Notes under the pieces: generated by a model
Seen by the model: the letters and a program-made list of their open reading frames with translations, nothing else
Told to the model about the DNA's origin: nothing
The model's database searches: none
Position numbers and translations under genes: made by a program
Shown here: positions 55,398-64,000 of the stretch, in pieces
How positions within the stretch are numbered: position 1 is the first letter of the stretch
Layout of the letters: each line of letters starts with the position of its first letter
Source of the DNA: Bacteroidales bacterium
GTDB lineage: Bacteria > Bacteroidota > Bacteroidia > Bacteroidales > F082
Assembly (NCBI GenBank): GCA_017632935.1
Contig: JAGBQJ010000043.1
Coordinates: 1-64,000, forward strand
Direction: 5' to 3'
Length of the DNA stretch: 64,000 bases

Positions 55398-56111
55398 TTA
55401 ATAGTCAAAAACGGTGACAATCTTCTGCCAAATCTCAGGCAGTCCGTCGGCGGTTTCGGTGGAGCACAAGACCTTACCTTCAGGATCCGACAAGGTGTAT
55501 TTGTGCTCTACGTTGTTGTTGGCGTATTCTTCCGGAGCCATGATGACGCTAAGTTGTTCCTGCATTTCCATCTTGTCTCCATTAAAGAGGCTGCGGCTGA
55601 TGTAATATTCGACAGCCGAGTTGCTGCCTCCTTCGATGAAGCTCTTGGTCTCGGGTTCAAGCATGGCGTTTTGCAGGGATGTACCTTCGATGGAGATGAA
55701 CTTTTGTTCGTTTTCGTTCCACACCAACAAACTGTTGGCAGTGCGAGGCACGCCGGGCCCGATATAGATATCGGTGAGACCGTCGAAGTTGGCATCAAGG
55801 AAACGCACAAGGGCTGTGTCAGAGGCCAATTCGTCAGAAGTAACGGTTTGGATTTCTTTGCCATCGTAGCTAATGGTGGCCGTGGTGAAGTCCTCGGAGA
55901 CCTTCACGGTGAGATGAGGGTCGGTTTCCGGAAAATCCTCCAGGAAGATGAAACCTGACTCGTTAGCTGCCACTTGAGGTGCGGTCATGACCAGTTTTTC
56001 AGGGGTCGTGGGAGTCTCGGGTTTGTTGTTGTTCGTGTTGTCACAGGCCGTGATGAGGCACATACCGATACATAAAGCTAATGTACCAAGTACTAAAGAC
56101 TTTGTTTTCAT
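55398..56111 (-). CDS. Lipoprotein of unknown function
   Basis: A 237-residue lipoprotein (signal ending CLITAC, Cys 23), with a Thr/Pro/Asn linker then a domain containing RFLDANFDGLTDIYIG, which resembles a FG-GAP/VCBS-like calcium-binding repeat, and a C-terminal part (NNVEHKYTLSDPEGKVLCSTE). No named family is certain. Twelve bases separate it from the zinc-ribbon gene downstream; it may be in a transcript with glyS upstream. Confidence 0.75.
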   Translation of the reverse strand: MKTKSLVLGTLALCIGMCLITACDNTNNNKPETPTTPEKLVMTAPQVAANESGFIFLEDFPETDPHLTVKVSEDFTTATISYDGKEIQTVTSDELASDTALVRFLDANFDGLTDIYIGPGVPRTANSLLVWNENEQKFISIEGTSLQNAMLEPETKSFIEGGSNSAVEYYISRSLFNGDKMEMQEQLSVIMAPEEYANNNVEHKYTLSDPEGKVLCSTETADGLPEIWQKIVTVFDY

Positions 56112-56144
56112 TGTCTTGTTTATTTAAGTTGTTGATTTATAGAA

Positions 56145-57668
56145 TTATTTCTTTGGTTTCAATTCATCAAAAATCATGTTGCGCAGGTTGTCAATCGGGA
56201 CGCGTACCTGCTGCATCGTGTCGCGGTCGCGCACGGTGACGCAGTTGTCAACCAAGGTGTCGTTGTCGACGGTGACGCACATCGGCGTACCTATGGCATC
56301 CTGACGACGATAACGCTTGCCGATGGAGTCTTTCTCCTCGTACTGGCACATGAAGTCGGCCTTCAGCGAGTCGATGATCTCGCGGGCCTTCTCCGGCAGA
56401 CCGTCTTTCTTGACCAACGGCAGCACCGCGACCTTATAAGGTGCCAGGATGGCCGGCAGCTTCAGCACCACGCGTTCCGAGCCGTCTTCCAGCTTCTCCT
56501 CGGTGTAGGCATTGCTGAACATTGCGAGGAACATGCGGTCGAGGCCGATGGAGGTCTCGATGACGTAAGGCGTGTAGCTCTCGTTGGTGTCGGGGTCGAA
56601 GTACTGGAGTTTCTTGCCCGAGTATTTGGCATGAGCCGAGAGGTCGAAATCGGTGCGGCTGTGGATGCCTTCGAGCTCCTTGAAGCCGAAGGGGAAGTCG
56701 AACTCGATATCGGTGGCGGCGTTGGCGTAGTGGGCCAATTTCTCGTGGTCGTGGAAACGGTATTTCTCAGCGGGCAGACCCAACGAGAGGTGCCAAGCGA
56801 GGCGTTCCTGCTTCCAGTGTTGGAACCACTCAAGCTCTGTGCCAGGACGGACGAAGAACTGCATCTCCATCTGTTCGAACTCACGCATACGGAAGATGAA
56901 CTGACGGGCAACGATTTCATTACGGAAGGCCTTGCCGGTCTGGGCGATGCCAAACGGGATCTTCATGCGGCCGGTCTTCTGCACATTGAGGTAGTTGACG
57001 AAGATGCCCTGTGCCGTCTCGGGACGCAGGTAGATGGTGTCGGAGCCATCGGCCACGCTACCCATCTTAGTGGCAAACATCAGGTTGAACTGACGCACGT
57101 CAGTCCAGTTGCGGGTGCCGCTGATGGGGCAGACGATCTCCAGGTCGAGGATGAGCTGCTTGATGGCGTCGAGGTCGTTACGCTCCATGGCGCCATAGAG
57201 GCGGTGGCTGATTTCCTCGATCTTTGCCTTGTGTTCCAAGACACGCGGGTTGGTGGTCACAAACTGCTCCTCATTGAAGGCGTCGCCGAAGCGTTTGCGG
57301 GCTTTTTCCACCTCTTTATTAATCTTCTCCTCAATCTTGGCCATGTAGTCCTCGACGAGCACATCGGCGCGGTAGCGTTTCTTGCTGTCGCGGTTGTCGA
57401 TGAGCGGGTCGTTGAAGGCGTCAACGTGGCCCGAGGCCTTCCAGGTGGTGGGGTGCATGAAGATGGCGGCATCGATGCCGACGATGTTCTCGTGCATCTG
57501 AACCATGGCCTTCCACCAGTATTCGCGGATGTTCTTCTTCAGCTCCACGCCGTTTTGGCCGTAGTCGTAAACGGCTGAAAGGCCGTCATAGATCTCGCTC
57601 GAAGGGAAAATGAAACCATATTCCTTCGCATGAGCGGTTATTTTCTTGAAAAAATCTTCTTGGTTCAT
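56145..57668 (-). CDS. glyS: Glycyl-tRNA synthetase (dimeric type)
   Basis: A 507-residue class II synthetase of the Thermus/eukaryote-like alpha-2 type, not the alpha-beta type. Motif 2 is FRNEIVARQFIFRMREFEQ (about 243-261) and motif 3 appears near GLDRMFLA; the anticodon-binding domain occupies the C-terminus (LAPYKVAVLPLVKKDG to VPIDNLRNM). The length is usual. A run of two near-identical sequences TTTAAGATTCAAA (57681 and 57696) lies just upstream of its start, on the far side of the repeat at 57740. No -7 box is convincing upstream. Confidence 0.95.
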   Translation of the reverse strand: MNQEDFFKKITAHAKEYGFIFPSSEIYDGLSAVYDYGQNGVELKKNIREYWWKAMVQMHENIVGIDAAIFMHPTTWKASGHVDAFNDPLIDNRDSKKRYRADVLVEDYMAKIEEKINKEVEKARKRFGDAFNEEQFVTTNPRVLEHKAKIEEISHRLYGAMERNDLDAIKQLILDLEIVCPISGTRNWTDVRQFNLMFATKMGSVADGSDTIYLRPETAQGIFVNYLNVQKTGRMKIPFGIAQTGKAFRNEIVARQFIFRMREFEQMEMQFFVRPGTELEWFQHWKQERLAWHLSLGLPAEKYRFHDHEKLAHYANAATDIEFDFPFGFKELEGIHSRTDFDLSAHAKYSGKKLQYFDPDTNESYTPYVIETSIGLDRMFLAMFSNAYTEEKLEDGSERVVLKLPAILAPYKVAVLPLVKKDGLPEKAREIIDSLKADFMCQYEEKDSIGKRYRRQDAIGTPMCVTVDNDTLVDNCVTVRDRDTMQQVRVPIDNLRNMIFDELKPKK

Positions 57669-57739
57669 TATTGGTAGTTATTTAAGATTCAAAGATTTAA
57701 GATTCAAAATTGGCTTTAACTACGTTGAATACTACGTAT

Positions 57740-57811
57740 TTCAGCATTCAGCAATCAGCAATCAGCCAGCAAAACTGAGCTGATAGCTGACTGCTGATGG
57801 CTGATAGCTAA
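57740..57811. repeat. GCAATCAGC / GCTGATAGCT inverted tandem repeat
   Basis: Units of the kind CAGCAATCAGC on the left and GCTGATAGCTGA, GCTGATGGC, CTGATAGCTA on the right make an imperfect inverted repeat between glyS and queA. The stop codon of queA (57808-57810) lies at its right end. The gap holds nothing else apart from a TTTAAGATTCAAA direct repeat at 57681. Confidence 0.5.
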
Positions 57812-58857
57812 ATGATTAACATTGCATCACCATAAGTGAAGAACCGATACTTTTCAGCAATAGCTTCCTTATAGGCCTTCATGAGCAGATCATAACCCGC
57901 GAAAGCGGCCACTTCCATCATCATGGGTGACTTGGGCAGATGGAAGTTGGTGATCATGGCATTGGCCACCGAGAAGGTGTAAGGCGGGAAGATGAACTTG
58001 TTTGTCCAGCCTTTGAAAGGCTTGATCTTTCCGCTGATGGTCTGGGCAGTCTCCAAGGCTTTCAGCGAGGTGGTGCCCACGGCAAAGACGGTGTTGTGGC
58101 GTTGGTTGGCTTCGTTGACCAAGGTGCAGCACTCTTCGTCAATGTACATCTCCTCCGAGTCGGGCTTGTGCTTGGTGAGGTCTTCCACTTCGATGTCGCG
58201 GAAGTTGCCCATGCCGGGGTGCAGGGTTAGCTCGGCGAAGGAAGCGCCCACGATTTCAAGGCGTTTCATCAGGATCTTACTGAAGTGCATGCCAGCAGTG
58301 GGCGCCGAAACGGCGCCTTCCACCTTGGCGTAGATGGTCTGGAAGTCTTCGGCGTCTTCTGGGCGTTCTTCACGGTTGAGCTCCTTCGGAATGGGCGTGT
58401 GGCCAAGCCCTGAGAGGGTCTTCTTGAACTCGTCGTAGGTGCCGTCGTAGAGGAAACGCAGCGTGCGGCCGCGCGAGGTGGTGTTGTCGATGACTTCGGC
58501 CACCAGTTCGTCGCCTTCGCCGAAGTAGAGTTTGTTGCCGATACGGATCTTACGGGCTGGGTCGACGAGCACATCCCACAGACGGCTCTCATGATCCAGT
58601 TCGCGGAGCAGCAGCACTTCGATCTTGGCACCAGTCTTCTCCTTTTCACCATAGAGCTTGGCGGGGAACACCTTAGTATTATTAATGACGAACACGTCGC
58701 CGTCTTTCACATAGTCCACCAAATCCTTGAAGATGCGGTGCTCGATCTTGCCGGTCTTGCGGTCAACGACCATCAGGCGGGCTTCGTCGCGGTTTTGTGT
58801 AGGTTGCAGCGCGATGAGTTCGCTGGGCAAGTTGAATTTGAATTGTGAGAGTTTCAT
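57808..58857 (-). CDS. queA: S-adenosylmethionine:tRNA ribosyltransferase-isomerase (queuosine)
   Basis: A 349-residue enzyme that transfers the ribosyl part of AdoMet to preQ1 in tRNA to give epoxyqueuosine. Family segments: [18 protein letters not shown], the central [10 protein letters not shown] and ATPF-like [13 protein letters not shown] with [10 protein letters not shown]. Length as usual. It follows truB after 95 bases and has its own -7 box (58898). Its stop codon lies in the repeat at 57740. Confidence 0.93.
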   Translation of the reverse strand: MKLSQFKFNLPSELIALQPTQNRDEARLMVVDRKTGKIEHRIFKDLVDYVKDGDVFVINNTKVFPAKLYGEKEKTGAKIEVLLLRELDHESRLWDVLVDPARKIRIGNKLYFGEGDELVAEVIDNTTSRGRTLRFLYDGTYDEFKKTLSGLGHTPIPKELNREERPEDAEDFQTIYAKVEGAVSAPTAGMHFSKILMKRLEIVGASFAELTLHPGMGNFRDIEVEDLTKHKPDSEEMYIDEECCTLVNEANQRHNTVFAVGTTSLKALETAQTISGKIKPFKGWTNKFIFPPYTFSVANAMITNFHLPKSPMMMEVAAFAGYDLLMKAYKEAIAEKYRFFTYGDAMLII

Positions 58858-58897
58858 TGTATGTAGAGTTTGATAATCTTTTACTTAGAAAAGCGTG

Positions 58898-58905
58898 CAA
58901 AGATA
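58898..58905 (-). promoter_or_regulatory. -7 box for queA
   Basis: The minus strand reads TATCTTTG, 41 bases before the ATG at 58857, within the truB-queA gap. Confidence 0.55.
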
Positions 58906-58952
58906 ATGCAGGACAAAAGTTTTGTCAAGTTTTTTTCTTAAAGCACTGATTG

Positions 58953-59687
58953 TCAGTTTTGTTTTTGCTCTTGTTCCTTTTTCCAAGCCTTAAACGCATC
59001 GCCTGTGTCGACGATGTGTTGTCTTAACTTTTCTAACGGCCAAGCATCTTCCACTTTGAAGTCGCCGATGCGGGTGCGGCGCAATGAGGTGAGGCAGGCG
59101 CCGTTACCCAAGGCCTTGCCGAAGTCGTTGGCGAGGCTGCGGATGTAGGTGCCTTTGCTGCAGGTCACCTCGAAGTCAAGCTCGGGAAAGCGGTCGAGGT
59201 TCAATTTGAAGTCGTCGATGCGGACATCACGGGCTTTCAGTTCGATTTCCTCGTCGGAACGGGCGTAGTCGAAGGCGCGTTTCCCCTTGATTTTGATGGC
59301 GGAATACTTGGGTGGATATTGTTTCAGGTCGCCTATGAACTGCTGTCGTGCAGCCTCAATTTGTTCGGGTGTGATGTTGTCGGTAGGGAAGAAGGCATTA
59401 GGCTCGCTCTCCAAGTCGAAGGTCGGGGTGGTCTGGCCGAGCAAGATGGTGCCCGTGTAGGTCTTCACCTGCGCCTGGTAGTTGTCGATCTGCTTGGTCA
59501 TCTTGCCCGTGCAGAGGATGAGCAGACCCGTGGCCAAGGGATCGAGCGTGCCGGCATGGCCTACCTTCAGCTTGCGGATGCCATAGCAGCGGTTGAGCAA
59601 ACTGCGGATGAAGTTGACCGTGTCGAACGACGTCCAGTCCAAGGGCTTGTCGATGAGGATGACCTCGCCTTCTTCGAAATTGAACAT
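58953..59687 (-). CDS. truB: tRNA pseudouridine-55 synthase TruB
   Basis: A 244-residue enzyme making pseudouridine 55 in the T-loop of tRNAs. The catalytic motif GHAGTLDPLATG (Asp 49) is intact, and GTYIRSLANDFG lies near residues 195-206. Short C-terminal form without PUA domain, as usual in Bacteroidetes. Part of the ftsX-DUF3098-uppP-truB-queA cluster; the 57-base gap to uppP is mostly a repeat. Confidence 0.93.
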   Translation of the reverse strand: MFNFEEGEVILIDKPLDWTSFDTVNFIRSLLNRCYGIRKLKVGHAGTLDPLATGLLILCTGKMTKQIDNYQAQVKTYTGTILLGQTTPTFDLESEPNAFFPTDNITPEQIEAARQQFIGDLKQYPPKYSAIKIKGKRAFDYARSDEEIELKARDVRIDDFKLNLDRFPELDFEVTCSKGTYIRSLANDFGKALGNGACLTSLRRTRIGDFKVEDAWPLEKLRQHIVDTGDAFKAWKKEQEQKQN

Positions 59688-59704
59688 TTTTTAGTGTTAT
59701 GTCA

Positions 59705-59743
59705 GGTCCCTGAGCCCTGAGCCCGTCGAAGGGTCGAAGGGCC
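59705..59743. repeat. GGTCCCTGAGCC-type repeat, extended intergenic copy
   Basis: A copy with partly doubled halves (GGTCCCTGAGCC, CTGAGCCCGTCGAAGGG, TCGAAGGGCC) between truB and uppP, ending 1 base before the uppP stop. Confidence 0.6.
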
Positions 59744-59744
59744 G

Positions 59745-60569
59745 TCAATTAATAATATAGGGTAACACGATAGCCAGCACACCTACGACAGCGCAATACA
59801 CGGCAAACCAAATCAGCTTGCCTTTCTTCACCAGATTGATCATCCATTTGCAGGCGAAGCAGCCCGTGACGAAGGCGGCAAAGAAGCCGATGAGCAGCAC
59901 CCAAGTGGGGGTTGCAGCCGACGCTGCGATAGTGGCTGCCTCTTCAGCGGAGGGGAAAAACAGGTCTTTCGCATCCAAAAGGGCTTCGCCGAGGATGGGT
60001 GGGATGACCATGAGGAAGGAGAACTGGGCGAGTTTTTCCTTTTTGTTACCGAGCAGCAGACCTGTGGCAATGGTGCTTCCTGAGCGCGACAGACCCGGCA
60101 ACACGGCACAAGCCTGCGCGATACCGATGACGAAGGCATGCAAGGGTGAGATATGCTCTTTCTCTCGCGGCTTGGCGAAATAGGAGAAAGCCAGTAATGC
60201 GGCGGTAATCAGTAGGCAGATGCCCACGATGAGCAGACCTGAGCCGAACACCGCTTCCACCTTGTCTTTGAAGAACAAGCCCACAATCATCACGGGAATC
60301 ATCGAGATGAGAATGTTGACGACGTATTTCGTGCCGTCGTTCCACTTGAATTTGAAGAGGTCCTTGAAGAGCCAGACAATTTCCTTCCAAAGAATCAGGC
60401 AGGTGCTCAACACAGTGGCGATGTGCACAATGATAGTAAAGTCCAGGGCTTTATCGGGGTCAACATGAAAAAGATATTGTCCGATAGCCAAATGTCCACT
60501 GCTGCTGACGGGCAGATATTCCGTTAAACCTTGGATAATACCAAGTATTAAAGCTTCTATCCAGTTCAT
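59745..60569 (-). CDS. uppP: Undecaprenyl-diphosphatase UppP (BacA)
   Basis: A 274-residue multi-pass membrane enzyme that recycles the lipid carrier of wall synthesis by removing a phosphate from undecaprenyl diphosphate. Motifs [16 protein letters not shown] (about 15-30) and [12 protein letters not shown] (about 159-170) are intact. It overlaps the DUF3098 gene by 4 bases (ATGA). Confidence 0.95.
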   Translation of the reverse strand: MNWIEALILGIIQGLTEYLPVSSSGHLAIGQYLFHVDPDKALDFTIIVHIATVLSTCLILWKEIVWLFKDLFKFKWNDGTKYVVNILISMIPVMIVGLFFKDKVEAVFGSGLLIVGICLLITAALLAFSYFAKPREKEHISPLHAFVIGIAQACAVLPGLSRSGSTIATGLLLGNKKEKLAQFSFLMVIPPILGEALLDAKDLFFPSAEEAATIAASAATPTWVLLIGFFAAFVTGCFACKWMINLVKKGKLIWFAVYCAVVGVLAIVLPYIIN

Positions 60570-60841
60570 TTCTTACCTTTCCAAAATATTGCGACGATTT
60601 CCACTACAAATCCCGCCAAAACGAGAATCGGGGCGATGGTGATGCGTCTGGGGTTAAACATTTGGTCATTAAAGACATTGGGGTCGGAGGAGCCGCCGCC
60701 GATCATCAAGATGAAACCTATGGCGATGAGGGCAATGCCGATAAGAACGATGATGTAGTTCATTTTGCCGAAGGGCATGACTTTTTGGTTTTCAGCCGTT
60801 TCGGTAGGTTTTGCGTTGGTCTTTTTAATTTCTTTTGCCAT
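60566..60841 (-). CDS. DUF3098 small membrane protein
   Basis: A 91-residue protein with two transmembrane helices (about 30-48 and 67-85) joined by a short loop ([19 protein letters not shown]), the pattern of DUF3098. It lies between ftsX and uppP, as in many Bacteroidetes. The ATG at 60841 ([11 protein letters not shown]) is chosen; the ATG at 60967 would run through the end of ftsX. Function unknown, presumably in wall or division. Confidence 0.85.
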   Translation of the reverse strand: MAKEIKKTNAKPTETAENQKVMPFGKMNYIIVLIGIALIAIGFILMIGGGSSDPNVFNDQMFNPRRITIAPILVLAGFVVEIVAIFWKGKK

Positions 60842-60858
60842 GATATGTGTTGTTTTGT

Positions 60859-61737
60859 TTATGCGTAGAGTTGGTCGACATCGGCGTTGAGGTATTTGCG
60901 CAGGGCCGAACGGGTGGAGAGTCCACCGAGCAGAATGCCCAAGACGATGATACCGGCGAAGATGCATGCGATGATTTTATAGTCTTGGATGAAAGTCAGT
61001 TCAGGTAAGCGTTGCATGAGGCCGTAAAGCAGCAAGGCCAGAAGCGCGTCGGCAATCAAGGCGCCGAAGAAGCCCTGTGTGATGCCGCGTCTGATGAAAG
61101 GCCGACGGATGTAAGCAGGCGTGGCACCCACGAGCTGCATGCTGCGTACAAGGAAACGCTTGGAGTAGATACTGAGTCGTATGGTGTTGCGTATCAGTGT
61201 GATGGCGATGATGAGCAGCACCAAGCTGGCAATCATCAGCGCGAGGCCGATGCGCCTGATGTTCTGATTGATGAGGTTGACCAGGGATTTGTGGTAGTAG
61301 ATTTCCTTGACATCTTTGTTTTTCAGCAGTTGGGCTTGGATGAGGTTGAGGCTGTCGGGGTTGGCGTAGGCCGCGTTAAAGCGCACGTCGATGGAAGGCA
61401 GCAGCGGGTTTTCCTCGTTGCCGAGCCATTGCAGGAAGTCCTCGCCGAGGTCCTCGCTCAGGCGGCGGATGGCCTCGTCTTTGGTGATGTATTCCGTCGA
61501 CTTCACGGCAGGCATGGCATCGAGTTTCTTTTGCAGTTTGAGGATGTTGTCTTCGTTGGCATTGCTATTCATCACCACCTCGAAGCCGATGTTTTCCTTG
61601 AAATGGTTGGAGAGTTTTTGGGCATGCATCATGAGTAGGGCGAATATGCCTAACAGGAAGAGTACCAATGCGATACTCATCAGCGACATGAAATAAGACC
61701 CAGCCATGCGGCGTTTGCTTGAACTCTTTTCGGACAT
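60859..61737 (-). CDS. ftsX: Cell-division permease-like protein FtsX
   Basis: A 292-residue inner-membrane protein with four spans: one near the N-terminus (about 16-36), a periplasmic domain (about 40-155), then three in the C-terminal half with the permease motif ([19 protein letters not shown]). With FtsE it relays signals to wall hydrolases at division. FtsE is not adjacent, as is usual in this phylum. The ATG at 61737 is used; 61743 is as likely, and the ATG at 61770 is upstream of the -7 box (61758) and rejected. First gene of its cluster. Confidence 0.92.
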   Translation of the reverse strand: MSEKSSSKRRMAGSYFMSLMSIALVLFLLGIFALLMMHAQKLSNHFKENIGFEVVMNSNANEDNILKLQKKLDAMPAVKSTEYITKDEAIRRLSEDLGEDFLQWLGNEENPLLPSIDVRFNAAYANPDSLNLIQAQLLKNKDVKEIYYHKSLVNLINQNIRRIGLALMIASLVLLIIAITLIRNTIRLSIYSKRFLVRSMQLVGATPAYIRRPFIRRGITQGFFGALIADALLALLLYGLMQRLPELTFIQDYKIIACIFAGIIVLGILLGGLSTRSALRKYLNADVDQLYA

Positions 61738-61757
61738 GTTCATTATGAATGAAACGG

Positions 61758-61765
61758 CAAAGATA
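61758..61765 (-). promoter_or_regulatory. -7 box for the ftsX cluster
   Basis: The minus strand reads TATCTTTG, 20 bases before the ATG at 61737. Confidence 0.6.
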
Positions 61766-61819
61766 AACATTTTATGCGCCGTAGCGGAAAATTTTGGCTT
61801 CGTCGAAATAAATTTTCCC

Positions 61820-61827
61820 TATTTTTG
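61820..61827 (+). promoter_or_regulatory. -7 box for the carboxyltransferase gene
   Basis: TATTTTTG, 19 bases before the ATG at 61847, divergent from the ftsX promoter. Confidence 0.6.
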
Positions 61828-61846
61828 TCGTTTCAATACTATTTCT

Positions 61847-63454
61847 ATGCAAGTACTGAAATCGAATATAAAGACCGACTCTGAGGAGTTCAAGCAAAAC
61901 GAAAAGAACTTCCTCGCACTGATGTCGCAATACCGCGAGGCGATGTCGGCCTCGATGCAAGGCGGCGGCGAGGCGGCTGTAGCCAAGCACAAGAAACGCA
62001 ACAAGCTGCTCGCCCGTGAACGCATCGACCTCCTCATCGACCCGAACACGCCATTTTTAGAGTTGTCACCTATGGCAGCCTATGGCACTTACAACAACGA
62101 CTTCCCTTCGGCAGGAATCATTACTGGCATCGGTATCATTCAAGGACGTGAAGCGGTCATCGTGGCCAACGATGCTACTGTGAAAGGCGGCACCTATATG
62201 CAATACACGGTGAAGAAACACCTTCGTGCCCAGGAGATTGCCATGGAGAACCACCTCCCCTGCGTCTATATGGTCGACAGCGGCGGCGCCTTCCTCCCCG
62301 AGCAGGACACTGTCTTCCCTGACCGTGACCACTTTGGACGTTTCTTCTACAACCAGGCGCGCATGTCGGCCATGGGCATCCCACAGATCGCCATCGTGAT
62401 GGGTATGTGTACCGCGGGTGGCGCTTACGTGCCGGCCATGAGCGACGAGACCATCATTGTGCGCAATCAAGGCACCATCTACCTCGGTGGTCCGCCCTTG
62501 GTGAAGGCTGCCACGGGCGAGGTGGTCACCGCAGAGGAGCTGGGCGGCGGCGAGATGCATACCTCCGTCTCTGGTGTGGCCGATCACTTGGCCGAGAATG
62601 ACCAACACGCCTTGCAAATCTGCCGCAACATCTTCAAGACCTTGGAGAAAAGCCATCGTCAGAAGTTGGACATGCTGCCTGTTGAGGCACCTTTGTATGA
62701 CCCGCACGACCTCTATGGCCTCGCGCCCATCGACTTCCACAAGCTCGTCGACCCGCGCGAAGTCATCGCCCGAATCGTGGATGGTAGCCGTTTTCAGGAG
62801 TTCAAGTCACGTTATGCCACCACCATCGTCTGCGGCTTTGCCCATCTGATGGGCTTCCCCGTCGGTATCATCGCTAATTTCGGCGTGCTGTTCTCGGAAT
62901 CCGCATTAAAGGCCACGCACTTCATCGAGCTTTGTTGTCAACGCAATATTCCGTTGGTGTTTTTGCAGAACATTACAGGATTCATGGTGGGCAAGCAATA
63001 CGAGCAAGGCGGCATCGCCAAGGACGGTGCCAAGATGGTACATGCCGTCTCTAATGCCAACGTGCCTAAGTTTACCGTCATCTTTGGTGGCTCGTTTGGT
63101 GCGGGCAACTATGGCATGGCAGGACGTGCCTACAGTCCGAGGCTACTCTTCATGTGGCCCAACGCCAAAATCTCTGTCATGGGCGGCGAGCAGGCGGCCA
63201 GCGTCCTTGCCACGGTCAAGGAAGACCAGTACAAATATAAAGGTCTTGAAGTCCCGACCGAGGAAATCGCACAACTGAAAAAGGACATTTTGGCTAAGTA
63301 CGACTACGAAGGCTCGGCCTTTTATAGCACCGCCCGTCTCTGGGACGACGGCATCATTGACCCCATAGATACACGCAAAATCTTGGCTTTAGGCATAGCC
63401 GCCTCCTTGAACCAACCCTTCCCGCCGCAACAATTTGGTGTGTTCAGGATGTAG
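61847..63454 (+). CDS. Acyl-CoA carboxylase beta subunit (MCC-like carboxyltransferase)
   Basis: A 535-residue carboxyltransferase that moves CO2 from biotin to an acyl-CoA, closest by pattern to the methylcrotonyl-CoA carboxylase beta subunit. Two crotonase-like halves are visible: the N-terminal part with [37 protein letters not shown], and the C-terminal part with [15 protein letters not shown] and [17 protein letters not shown]. The biotin-carrying alpha subunit is not next to it in this window; an amino acid permease follows, which fits leucine catabolism (inference). The ATG at 61847 is chosen; the ATG at 61706 lies upstream of the promoter. Confidence 0.9.
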   Translation: MQVLKSNIKTDSEEFKQNEKNFLALMSQYREAMSASMQGGGEAAVAKHKKRNKLLARERIDLLIDPNTPFLELSPMAAYGTYNNDFPSAGIITGIGIIQGREAVIVANDATVKGGTYMQYTVKKHLRAQEIAMENHLPCVYMVDSGGAFLPEQDTVFPDRDHFGRFFYNQARMSAMGIPQIAIVMGMCTAGGAYVPAMSDETIIVRNQGTIYLGGPPLVKAATGEVVTAEELGGGEMHTSVSGVADHLAENDQHALQICRNIFKTLEKSHRQKLDMLPVEAPLYDPHDLYGLAPIDFHKLVDPREVIARIVDGSRFQEFKSRYATTIVCGFAHLMGFPVGIIANFGVLFSESALKATHFIELCCQRNIPLVFLQNITGFMVGKQYEQGGIAKDGAKMVHAVSNANVPKFTVIFGGSFGAGNYGMAGRAYSPRLLFMWPNAKISVMGGEQAASVLATVKEDQYKYKGLEVPTEEIAQLKKDILAKYDYEGSAFYSTARLWDDGIIDPIDTRKILALGIAASLNQPFPPQQFGVFRM

Positions 63455-63482
63455 TTTTTTGTGATGGATAGGAAAATAGTAT

Positions 63483-63490
63483 TATTTTTG
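63483..63490 (+). promoter_or_regulatory. -7 box for the permease gene
   Basis: TATTTTTG, 29 bases before the ATG at 63520. Confidence 0.55.
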
Positions 63491-63519
63491 CACGCTTTTT
63501 TAACAAAGGAACACTCCTG

Positions 63520-64000
63520 ATGGCGGAAGAAAACAAGACACGGAAAATAGGGATGTGGACGGCCTCGGCCTTTGTCATTGCTAACATGATAGGCACGGGT
63601 GTGTTCACCTCATTAGGTTTTCAACTGTTGGGCACCCATCAGGTGGGAGCGGTGATGATGCTGTGGCTCTTTGGCGGTGTGGTGGCACTTTGTGGTGCGC
63701 TCACATACGCTGAGTTGGGCTCGGCCATGCCCCGTTCGGGAGGCGAGTACCATTATCTCGGCGAGATCTATCACCCTTCGGTGGGCTTCCTATCGGGCTG
63801 GATTTCGCTGATTGTCGGTTTTGCTGCCCCAGTGGCGCTCACTTGTATGGCCTTGTCGTCTTATGTCTGCCGTATCTTCCCTGTCTTGAATCCCAAATGG
63901 ATAGCCTTGGGCGTTTTGACACTCATCACCTTGATTCATACCCGCGACCTGAAGTTCAGCGGCTCTTTCCAGAATATCTTCACGATTCTGAAGATTGTCG
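63520..64000 (+). CDS. APC-family amino acid permease, 3' end beyond the window
   Basis: The first 160 codons of a membrane transporter. The start MAEENKTRKIGMWTASAFVI is followed by the APC signature NMIGTGVFTSLG, then LWLFGGVVALCGALTYAELG and SGGEYHYLGEIYHP, so amino acid or amine uptake is likely. The gene runs off the right edge. It follows the carboxyltransferase after 65 bases but has its own -7 box. Confidence 0.9.
   Translation, partial: MAEENKTRKIGMWTASAFVIANMIGTGVFTSLGFQLLGTHQVGAVMMLWLFGGVVALCGALTYAELGSAMPRSGGEYHYLGEIYHPSVGFLSGWISLIVGFAAPVALTCMALSSYVCRIFPVLNPKWIALGVLTLITLIHTRDLKFSGSFQNIFTILKIV

Noticed and set aside
63454..63520. Operon of carboxyltransferase and permease as proof of a leucine pathway
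   Set aside because: The permease has its own -7 box and its substrate is unknown; only a weak hint is kept in the annotation.

Overview
The window is chromosomal DNA of a Bacteroidota bacterium, almost certainly order Bacteroidales, at roughly 50% GC. The evidence is consistent: -7 boxes of the TAnnTTTG type with no Shine-Dalgarno sequences, many lipoproteins ending the signal in a Cys box, six proteins with a type IX secretion (T9SS) C-terminal sorting domain, PorZ and GldH homologues, a SusC-like receptor with a DUF4249 partner, a UpxY-type antiterminator, an S46 dipeptidyl peptidase, and the ftsX-DUF3098-uppP-truB-queA block. No species is claimed.

Layout. 1-2.4 kb: small lipoproteins (one cut by the window edge) and a membrane TPR/HTH regulator. 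2.7-4.4 kb: argF and a DUF3109 protein. 4.4-10.0 kb: a tightly coupled minus-strand operon of a LysM protein with a degenerate transglycosylase domain, two SGNH esterase-like proteins and an MBOAT O-acyltransferase, probably an envelope O-acetylation module. 10.1-14.0 kb: MATE exporter, small unknown protein, S46 peptidase with the DPP11-type specificity residue. 14.0-20.8 kb: secreted LRR protein, then a beta-barrel / S41 protease / TonB receptor / DUF4249 operon. 20.9-26.1 kb: metG, then rodA and mrdA. 26.3-31.7 kb: gldH, a Wza-like and a Wzc-like protein (the latter with a Tyr-Gly tail), a UpxY antiterminator and a coiled-coil protein. 31.7-44.9 kb: recO-porZ, a GLUG adhesin, tRNA-Arg, xth, a ClC channel, tadA, a nitrilase, and a lipoprotein-AsmA pair. 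45.0-52.9 kb: an accessory five-gene minus-strand unit of surface proteins (CotH, lipoprotein, 993-residue LRR/GLUG protein, TPR/HTH regulator, small T9SS cargo). 53.3-56.1 kb: unknown envelope proteins. 56.1-64.0 kb: glyS, queA, truB, uppP, DUF3098, ftsX, a carboxyltransferase and the start of an amino acid permease.

The most unusual signal cuts across genes. Several families of short inverted repeats that also occur between genes have been taken into coding sequence. One supplies most of a lipoprotein signal peptide (16312-16385) and the C-terminal tail of a nitrilase (39966-40043). A second, which also serves as a free terminator, sits in frame inside the T9SS sorting domains of three proteins (about 45.2, 48.0 and 52.3 kb). 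A third encodes Gly/Ser/Thr linkers in a LysM protein and just before two T9SS sorting domains. A fourth supplies stop codons of neighbouring genes. Together they suggest that short palindromic repeats have repeatedly built envelope-protein termini and linkers here.
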